Assembly: GCA_937950415.1 (NCBI GenBank)
Contig: CALFDL010000193.1
Coordinates: 1 to 21,480 of the forward strand
Direction of reading: 5' to 3'
From: an uncultured Collinsella sp.
GTDB taxonomy: Bacteria; Actinomycetota; Coriobacteriia; Coriobacteriales; Coriobacteriaceae
DNA length: 21,480 nucleotides
The notes under the pieces were generated by a model that was given only the letters and a program-made list of their open reading frames with translations, was not told where the DNA came from and made no database searches. The translations under genes and the position numbers were made by a program. Of the stretch, positions 16,229-21,480 are shown in pieces. Each line of letters starts with the position of its first letter. The first letter of the stretch is position 1.

Positions 16229-16723
16229 CTATTTAAGCGTTGTTAGATAGTTTCTTGCGTTTTCGACGTTCATTGCTGCGACGGGCGCATGCGAAGAGAG
16301 CTTGACATCGTTGGTGACCAGTAAATCTGCTTGGGCGCGTATCGCTGCCGCAATGATTAAATCGTCTTCGTAATCGCTATGGAGCTCACGCTGCCTGCTC
16401 GCCATCCATATATCGCTCAGGTCACAGGGCACTGGCGTGGCAAGCTGCGACAGCACGCTAAGACAATCCCATGCAAGCGATGTCGCTGCCGCAGCGGCAT
16501 CTTGGGAAAGCGAACCATGCTCGCGCCGATACCATGCCTTATGTTCGCTTGAAATCAAATAAAACAGGTCTTTGGACGATGTCGCCGCATACAGCAAATC
16601 AACCTGCGCCGTGCATGCATCGCGTAAAAACTCAATCGCCACCGAACGACCACGTCGTGAGGGAATGAAGTAATCGAGCCACACGTTGGTGTCAACCAAG
16701 ATGCGCTTTGGAGTCTCACTCAT
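16229..16723 (-). CDS. PIN-domain toxin (VapC-like ribonuclease)
   Basis: A 164-aa PIN-domain protein, probably a toxin that cuts RNA. The first acidic residue is D11 in LVDTNVWLDYF. The central cluster is DYEDDLIIAAA (D117-D121), and the last conserved element is VTNDVKL (N138-D139). These are the Mg-binding positions of the fold. The start ATG at 16723 overlaps the end of the antitoxin gene by 8 bp, so the two are translated together. It is somewhat longer than a typical VapC (about 130-140 aa). Confidence 0.85.
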   Translation of the reverse strand: MSETPKRILVDTNVWLDYFIPSRRGRSVAIEFLRDACTAQVDLLYAATSSKDLFYLISSEHKAWYRREHGSLSQDAAAAATSLAWDCLSVLSQLATPVPCDLSDIWMASRQRELHSDYEDDLIIAAAIRAQADLLVTNDVKLSSHAPVAAMNVENARNYLTTLK

Positions 16724-17096
16724 AGAGCCAGCTCATCTCCTCGCCATAGCGATCCGCATAGGCATTCCGTTTGAGCTCTTCGTCGTCCGATGGCTGAGCC
16801 TTGACCATATCGATTCCCGACTCACAGCAAGCGGCAGCGAACAGCTTCGACCCCTGATCCATAAGCTCGAGCTTACGTTTGGCGGCCTTTTCGCGCTCGC
16901 GCTGTTCCGCCCGGGCACGACTGGGCAGCAGGATATCCTCGAGCGCACCGGGGCGATCGGCCAGCGACGCCGCAAGCTGCCAGAGCGCTCGCACCGCTTG
17001 GCTCGGCGTCATACCGGCCCTGGAAAGAGCGGCGTCCCCACTCCTTTTAAGATCGGCATCGAGACGTACGTTGATCTGAGCGGCGGTTGTGGTCAT
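16716..17096 (-). CDS. RelB/DinJ-like ribbon-helix-helix antitoxin
   Basis: A 126-aa partner of the PIN toxin. The N-terminal part (about 6-45, QINVRLDADLKRSGDAALSR followed by AGMTPSQAVRALW) resembles the RelB/DinJ ribbon-helix-helix fold, which dimerises, binds the operon promoter and is unstable when free. A charged, probably helical segment (about 60-80) and an acidic C-terminus would wrap the toxin. The ATG at 17096 follows AAGGAGG with 4 nt spacing. The antitoxin-first order and 8-bp overlap are typical of type II toxin-antitoxin operons. RelB-like antitoxins more often pair with RelE/YafQ toxins than with PIN proteins. Confidence 0.83.
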   Translation of the reverse strand: MTTTAAQINVRLDADLKRSGDAALSRAGMTPSQAVRALWQLAASLADRPGALEDILLPSRARAEQREREKAAKRKLELMDQGSKLFAAACCESGIDMVKAQPSDDEELKRNAYADRYGEEMSWLYE

Positions 17097-17121
17097 GACC
17101 CCTCCTTAATACTTCAAAACT

Positions 17122-17150
17122 ATCATAAAACTCTATGGTAGATACGTAAA
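17122..17150 (-). promoter_or_regulatory. Promoter of the toxin-antitoxin operon
   Basis: On the minus strand TTTACG (17150-17145) and TATGAT (17127-17122) are 17 bp apart, matching the consensus at 4 and 5 of 6. The -10 box is 25 bp from the antitoxin ATG, leaving a short leader. Autorepression by the antitoxin is expected for this kind of operon. Confidence 0.55.
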
Positions 17151-17190
17151 GCATGTATAGCATTTACAAGCATTAGCCGTACTCTGTATA

Positions 17191-17226
17191 CAAAAAGCCG
17201 CCGAGGCACATTGCACCTCGGCAGCT
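17191..17226 (-). terminator. Terminator of the M18 aminopeptidase gene
   Basis: An 11-bp stem with one wobble pair (17196-17206 with 17216-17226) is followed on the minus strand by TTTTTG (17196-17191). It lies about 85 bp past the aminopeptidase stop and shields the toxin-antitoxin promoter from readthrough. Confidence 0.8.
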
Positions 17227-17262
17227 ACGCATCACCGATCTAGTTCGGTTTCACCCTTTGCA

Positions 17263-17309
17263 TTTGCCCAGATAAAACCTGCCAAAATTAACATCCCTTT
17301 TTGGTAGGT
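17263..17309 (+). repeat. Palindromic interspersed element, copy 3
   Basis: A 47-bp copy of the element at 1392-1440 and 14994-15041, with a 2-bp deletion in its loop. It ends 1 bp from the aminopeptidase stop codon. Read on the minus strand, the hairpin (17299-17309 with 17277-17287) is followed by TTTATCTGGG, so in this position it may double as a terminator. Confidence 0.8.
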
Positions 17310-17310
17310 T

Positions 17311-18696
17311 TTAGAGCTCTACGCTTTCGGCGCCGTTGATGGTTAGGTTGCGCTCGTAGAAGGCAGTGAGGGCGCGGATGGCGTACATCACGTCGCGCAC
17401 GCCGCCGGTCTCGTAGCTCGAGTGCATGGCCAGCTGCGGCAGGCCCACGTCCACGGCATGCATGCTCGCCTGCATATTGGACAGATTGCCGAGCGTGGAG
17501 CCGCCGGCCATATCGCTCTTGTTGGCGAAGGCCTGCGTGGGCACGTCGGCGTCATCGCAGATAGCCTGGAACACCGCGCGGCTAAAAGCATCGGTGCAGT
17601 AGTGCTGGTTGGCGGCTTCCTTGATGACGATGCCGCCGTTAAGCACAACCCGGTTGCGGGCATCGCACTTCTCGGCGTGGTTGGGGTGCACGGCATGCGC
17701 GTTGTCGCAGCTCACGAGCATCGAAGCGGCAAGTGCGCGGTGGTACGACTCGTCATCGAAGCCCAGCGACCCGTTGATGCGGCGCAGCGCGTCGGCCAAG
17801 AACGTCGACATGGCGCCCTGCTTGGTCTCGGAGCCAACCTCCTCGTTATCAAAGCAGCAAAAGACCGAGATATCGCGCGCGTTCTCAGCACCCAAAAATG
17901 CCTGCAGTGAGGTGTAGGCGCAGGCCAGGTCGTCGAGCTTGGGCGTCGAGATGAACTCGTCAGCCCAGCCCCAAATGCGCGCATCCTGGCGGTTGACCAG
18001 GAACAGATCGCGGCCCAGGATCTGCTCGGGCTCAACGTCCAGTTCGTCGGCAACCAGGGCATCAAAATCGCCCTGCTTAAGCTCACCGGCGCTGATGAGC
18101 GGGCACAGGTCGACAGCTCGGTTGGGCGCAAAGCCCTCGTTAACGCCACGATTCATATGGATGGCAAGGCTCGGGATAATGGCAACTTCGCGCTCGGTAG
18201 CGAGCAAGCGGCTCTCGATACGGTCGCCCTCGCGCACCAGCACGCGGCCCGCAAGTGCCAGCGGGCGATCGAACCAGGTGTAGTCGATCATGCCGCCGTA
18301 GGCCTCGGTGTTCAGGCGCAGCGTCTCGCCCGCGCCGTCGAGCTCGGGCACGGCCTTAACCTTAAACGTCGGCGAATCGCTGTGTGACGCCGTGAGTTGA
18401 AAATGATAGTCGCCGGCAGCGCCGTCCTCGCCCCACGTAGCAGCCAGGTCCTCGCCCACCTTAAAGGCAACAACGCTCGAGGTGTTGCGCTGCGTGTAAT
18501 AACGCCCGCCCGGCTCGATGTCCCACGCTGCGTTCTCGGGCAGGTAGGTAAAGCCCGCCTCGTCGAGTTCGGCCATAATGGTCGCTGCCGTATGGAACAC
18601 GCTGGGGCATGCCTCGATAAAGTCGATAAGGTCGTTGGAGGCCTCGATATCGTCGGCCGTCACGTGCGCGCGCTCGGGCGTTTCCTGATCCGTCAT
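17311..18696 (-). CDS. M18 family aminopeptidase
   Basis: A 461-aa cytoplasmic zinc aminopeptidase of the aspartyl-aminopeptidase (M18) family, which trims N-terminal residues from peptides. Metal-site candidates are all present: H105 in ASHSDSP, D256 in KLDDLACAY, E285/E286 in FDNEEVGS, D331 in CDNAHAVHPNH and H425 in AMHSSYETGG. The frame is open to an ATG at 18807 that also has an AAGGAG. The extra 37 codons use CGG, GGA, GGG and AGT, unlike the GC-ending body, and the ATG at 18696 has AGGGGAG. The shorter start is therefore preferred. The gene is divergent from the Ntn hydrolase gene. Confidence 0.92.
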   Translation of the reverse strand: MTDQETPERAHVTADDIEASNDLIDFIEACPSVFHTAATIMAELDEAGFTYLPENAAWDIEPGGRYYTQRNTSSVVAFKVGEDLAATWGEDGAAGDYHFQLTASHSDSPTFKVKAVPELDGAGETLRLNTEAYGGMIDYTWFDRPLALAGRVLVREGDRIESRLLATEREVAIIPSLAIHMNRGVNEGFAPNRAVDLCPLISAGELKQGDFDALVADELDVEPEQILGRDLFLVNRQDARIWGWADEFISTPKLDDLACAYTSLQAFLGAENARDISVFCCFDNEEVGSETKQGAMSTFLADALRRINGSLGFDDESYHRALAASMLVSCDNAHAVHPNHAEKCDARNRVVLNGGIVIKEAANQHYCTDAFSRAVFQAICDDADVPTQAFANKSDMAGGSTLGNLSNMQASMHAVDVGLPQLAMHSSYETGGVRDVMYAIRALTAFYERNLTINGAESVEL

Positions 18697-18857
18697 GCTC
18701 TCCCCTTTCGCTGGGTTGATGGTCCCCTCCAGCATACCCCGCCACGCCAGCGCCGCACTCTTCATTCCGTGCTTAATTCCGCGCCGCTCACCAAGTTGAG
18801 CCATCATGCCCGCGCTCCTTTTGCGACAATTACGCTAACAGGACGAGAGGAGCCGTC

Positions 18858-19943
18858 ATGAAGCCACGTAACATTGCCATCGCCTGCGGTGTCGCGGGTG
18901 TCGCCGTCGGCCTTGCCGCTGCCACCGGTATCGTTTACCGCAAGCAAATCAAGTCCGCCGCGTCGCTCAAACGCTTGACCGGCTACGCGGATGGCTATGA
19001 CCTGTACGCAATCGACATCGCCTACGACTACGATCTTGATCGCATCATCGCCGCCGGCGTACGCGACGACCAGGCCTACATCGATGCCGTGGTGGCGCAG
19101 GTGCTGCCCGGTGTGCCGGCACATGTCCAGGCGCCCCAGTTTGCCTGCAGCGCTTTTGTCGCTGTAGATGCCGAACGCCGCGTGCGCACCGGTCGCAATT
19201 ACGACTTTAAGGACGACACCTCGGCGCTGCTGGTGCGCAATCACCCACGCGGCGGCTATGCCTCCATCGGATTTGCCGCCCTCAACAACCTGGGCGATAA
19301 CACTCCGCTTGACACCGTCGCCGGACGCGCCGCCGCACTCATGGGCCCGTTTGCCCAGCTCGATGGTGTTAACGAATGCGGCGTGTCCATTGCCGTACTC
19401 ACTCTGGATTCCAAGCCCTGTGACCAGGACACGCAGCGCCCCGTCATCAATACCTCGCTCGCCATCCGCTTGGTGCTCGACCGCGCGGCTACCACACAGG
19501 AGGCCGTCGACCTGCTTTCTGCCTATGACATGCACGCCATGGCCGGACGCGACTACCACTTCTTTATCAACGACGCCGCCGGTGACGCGCGCGTAGTAGA
19601 GTGGGATCCGCGCGATCCGGACCGTGCTTTCAAAGCGACTCCTGTACGCCAGGTTACGAACTTCTACGCCTGCTATGGCGACGAGGTGCTCCCCAACCAA
19701 AAGAATGGCGAGCTGGGCCATGGTAAAGAGCGCGCCGTCGCCATCGCCGATGTCCTTGACGCCCATGTCGGTGCCCAAGACGAGGCAGTCGCTTGGAAGG
19801 CCCTACGCGCTGCAGCGCAAGAGCCCAATCCGGAAGACATCACCAGCAACACGCAGTGGTCGGTCGTCTTTGACAATACCGAACCCGCCGCCGCCATTAC
19901 GCTGCGCCGCCACTGGGGCGACGTCGACGCCTTCGCACTGTAA
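18858..19943 (+). CDS. Membrane-anchored Ntn hydrolase (choloylglycine hydrolase/linear amide C-N hydrolase superfamily)
   Basis: A 361-aa protein. A hydrophobic segment (about 6-26) right after MKPRN suggests a signal anchor or uncleaved export signal. An N-terminal region (about 30-95) is followed by the Ntn-hydrolase core. The likely nucleophile is Cys97 in FACSAF, with GRNYDF (about 112-117) holding the conserved Arg and Asp. Later motifs include GVNECGVSIAV and NTSLAIRLVLDRAATTQEAV, as in bile salt hydrolases and penicillin-V acylases. A free N-terminal Cys would require self-cleavage before residue 97, or the N-terminal region stays attached as in some linear amidases. The substrate is unknown. 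GAGAGGAG precedes the ATG. Confidence 0.83.
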   Translation: MKPRNIAIACGVAGVAVGLAAATGIVYRKQIKSAASLKRLTGYADGYDLYAIDIAYDYDLDRIIAAGVRDDQAYIDAVVAQVLPGVPAHVQAPQFACSAFVAVDAERRVRTGRNYDFKDDTSALLVRNHPRGGYASIGFAALNNLGDNTPLDTVAGRAAALMGPFAQLDGVNECGVSIAVLTLDSKPCDQDTQRPVINTSLAIRLVLDRAATTQEAVDLLSAYDMHAMAGRDYHFFINDAAGDARVVEWDPRDPDRAFKATPVRQVTNFYACYGDEVLPNQKNGELGHGKERAVAIADVLDAHVGAQDEAVAWKALRAAAQEPNPEDITSNTQWSVVFDNTEPAAAITLRRHWGDVDAFAL

Positions 19944-20012
19944 GGACCCAGGCTCGTCGACCTTACGCTCGCCTGACGTTGTTTACATTTCTATACGCTT
20001 GAGCTAACACGT

Positions 20013-20045
20013 TTTACCCCCGTATCAACAGTGTGCGGGGGTAAA
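20013..20045. promoter_or_regulatory. Inverted repeat in the pfk leader
   Basis: TTTACCCCCG (20013-20022) and its exact complement (20036-20045) flank a 13-nt spacer, 39 bp before the phosphofructokinase start codon. It has no T-tract, so it is more likely an operator or leader structure than a terminator. Confidence 0.45.
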
Positions 20046-20083
20046 CTTATGCGCATGTTATAACTTGCCCGGAAGGATTCATC

Positions 20084-21163
20084 ATGCTTAGGATCGGTCT
20101 TCTTACCAGTGGCGGCGACTGCCAAGCGCTCAACGCCACCATGCGCGGCATCGTCAAAACGCTCATGACCAATAGCGAAGAGCCTATCGAGATCTATGGT
20201 TTTGAGGACGGCTACCAGGGCCTTATCTACAGCCGGTTCCGCGTCATGACGCCCGCCGATTTTAGCGGCATCCTCACCCGCGGCGGCACCATCCTGGGCA
20301 CGAGCCGCACACCGTTCAAGCGTCTGGACATTCCCGAGGCCGACGGCGTCGAGAAGGTACCCGCGATGGTCCACACCTATCACAAGCTGCAGCTCGACTG
20401 CCTGTTTATGCTGGGCGGCAACGGCTCCACCAAGACCGCCAACCGCCTGCGCGAAGAGGGTCTCAACGTTATCGCCCTGCCCAAGACCATCGATAACGAC
20501 ACCTGGGGCACCGAGATGACCTTTGGCTTTACGAGCGCCATCGACGTCGCCACCAAGTGCATCGACGACATCCACACCACCGCTTCGAGCCACGGGCGCG
20601 TGTTCGTCATCGAAATCATGGGCCACAAGGTTGGCTGGATCCCGCTGTACGCCGGCGTTGCGGGCGGCGCGGACGTCATCCTGATCCCCGAGATCCCCTA
20701 CGACATGGACCAGGTCATCAAGACCATCGAGCATCGCATGGAGACCGGCAGCCGCTTTACGATCGTAGCCGTCGCCGAGGGTGCCATCTCCAAGGAGGAC
20801 GCGGCGCTGTCCAAGAAGGAGTACAAGAAGAAGCTTGCCGAGCGTACGAGCCCGTCGATTGTCTACGACATCGCCAAGGAGATCGAAGCCAAGACTGGTC
20901 GCGAGACCCGTGTCGCCATCCCCGGCCACACGCAGCGCGGCGGCCAGCCCGACGCCCAGGACCGCATCTTTGCGACCCAGTGCGGCGTCGAGGCGGCACT
21001 CGGCTGCCTACGCGGCGAGTTTGGCTACATGATCGCCCTGCGTGACGGCAAGATGTGCCACATGCCGCTCGAGGAAGTCGCCGGCAAGCTCAAGTATGTC
21101 GACCCCCAGAGTGATCTGGTGCGCGAGGCCAAGGCGCTGGGCATCAGCTTCGGCGGCGAATAG
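20084..21163 (+). CDS. pfkA: 6-phosphofructokinase
   Basis: A 359-aa glycolytic enzyme that phosphorylates fructose 6-phosphate. The N-terminal phosphate loop is TSGGDCQALN (8-17). The phosphodonor motif is GGNGS (111-115), and the catalytic loop is PKTIDNDTWGT (133-143). C-terminal substrate contacts are in GHTQRGG. The pair Gly114 and Lys134 does not match either classical type: ATP-dependent enzymes have GGDGS with PGTIDND, and PPi-dependent ones have GGDDS with PKTIDND. It resembles the mixed group III enzymes, so donor choice is uncertain. The ATG at 20084 follows GGAAGG. The stop codon lies inside the arm of a large inverted repeat. Confidence 0.92.
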   Translation: MLRIGLLTSGGDCQALNATMRGIVKTLMTNSEEPIEIYGFEDGYQGLIYSRFRVMTPADFSGILTRGGTILGTSRTPFKRLDIPEADGVEKVPAMVHTYHKLQLDCLFMLGGNGSTKTANRLREEGLNVIALPKTIDNDTWGTEMTFGFTSAIDVATKCIDDIHTTASSHGRVFVIEIMGHKVGWIPLYAGVAGGADVILIPEIPYDMDQVIKTIEHRMETGSRFTIVAVAEGAISKEDAALSKKEYKKKLAERTSPSIVYDIAKEIEAKTGRETRVAIPGHTQRGGQPDAQDRIFATQCGVEAALGCLRGEFGYMIALRDGKMCHMPLEEVAGKLKYVDPQSDLVREAKALGISFGGE

Positions 21164-21337
21164 CCTCGGCCGAAACTGCTCTCATCGGAGACCCCAGGGC
21201 TTACCTCCCAAATCGTCCTCGGACATGTCAGGATCCCGCCGTGCGCTTCGCGCGGCGGGATCCTTCCGTCCTGCGGAAAGATTTGGGAGGTAAGCCCTGG
21301 GGTCTCCTGCGGTAACTGGGGAGGCCGAGGCTATTCG
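21157..21337. repeat. Large branched inverted repeat after pfkA
   Basis: There are two nested perfect stems. The first is 15 bp, CGAATAGCCTCGGCC (21157-21171) with 21323-21337. The second is 28 bp (21187-21214 with 21280-21307), separated from the first by unpaired 15-nt stretches on both sides. Inside are three small hairpins: GTCC/GGAC (21215-21224), a 15-bp stem around GGATCCCGCCG (21231-21245 with 21249-21263) and TTCCG/CGGAA (21264-21278). Together they form a cloverleaf-like fold. The pfkA stop codon is within the outer left arm. It may terminate pfkA, but its size suggests an element of its own. Confidence 0.8.
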
Positions 21338-21480
21338 TCTTCTTGCTGCGGGTGCCTGGGGTAGGATGCGGCGTGCATTTTTGGGAGTATTCAGCAGCCG
21401 AGGGTGCCTGCATACTGGATTTTGGGCGAAAGGCAGGCACCATGGGCCGCATCCTGTAAAAAAACGAGCGGCTCTAGAGG
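21338..21480. other. Non-coding end of the window with nested inverted repeats
   Basis: No convincing gene is seen in the last 140 bp. AGGATGCGGC (21363-21372) pairs with 21446-21455. Within it GGTGCCTGC (21403-21411) pairs with 21433-21441. A run of seven A follows at 21458-21464. GGGTGCCTG also occurs as a direct repeat at 21350-21358 and 21402-21410. It might be a structured RNA or a second palindromic element, cut by the window end. Confidence 0.4.

Noticed and set aside
21228..21452. Small minus-strand ORF across the branched repeat
   Set aside because: Its sequence is mostly the inverted repeat read through; no start signal or domain.

Overview
The window is about 21.5 kb of GC-rich bacterial DNA, densely coding on both strands. 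Gene content and protein style (SEC-C-tagged methionine aminopeptidase, twin-arginine lipoproteins, group III-like phosphofructokinase) and the GC-rich codon choice suggest an actinobacterial gut anaerobe of the Coriobacteriia, most like Collinsella. That assignment is inference from protein character, not from a marker gene. No rRNA, tRNA or CRISPR array was seen.

Layout. 1-1285 (-): an iron-dependent alcohol dehydrogenase broken by one in-frame TAA, with a terminator. 1556-5842 (+): a polar amino acid ABC importer operon (Tat-type lipoprotein binding protein, leaky terminator, two permeases, ATPase) ending in a class I amidotransferase-like gamma-glutamyl peptidase. 5953-8337 (-): a three-gene ABC exporter (ATPase and two membrane proteins) that is visibly AT-richer than its surroundings. 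8482-9380 (-): a DUF2975 membrane protein and an XRE/YozG-type regulator. A large palindrome precedes this pair, and its TTATCGAA core recurs at the exporter promoter, so the regulator may control both units.

9611-11871 (-): a c-di-GMP/two-component signalling operon. A degenerate GGDEF-REC protein is separated from its HD-GYP output domain by one in-frame TAG, and an Hpt protein follows. 12083-12880 (-): an alpha/beta hydrolase. 13106-13882 (+): a radical SAM protein. 14043-14930 (+): methionine aminopeptidase. 15061-15996 (+): a D-2-hydroxyacid dehydrogenase. 16229-17096 (-): a RelB-like antitoxin with a PIN-domain toxin. 17311-18696 (-): an M18 aminopeptidase, divergent from 18858-19943 (+), a membrane-anchored Ntn hydrolase of the choloylglycine hydrolase/linear amidase type. 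20084-21163 (+): 6-phosphofructokinase, followed by a highly structured non-coding end.

Two themes run through the window. First, two otherwise intact genes are each cut by one in-frame nonsense codon at a position where Gln is plausible. Second, the intergenic spaces hold several palindromic elements: a 47-49 bp element in three copies, perfect 14-bp, 20-bp and 28-bp inverted repeats, and a branched fold behind pfkA.
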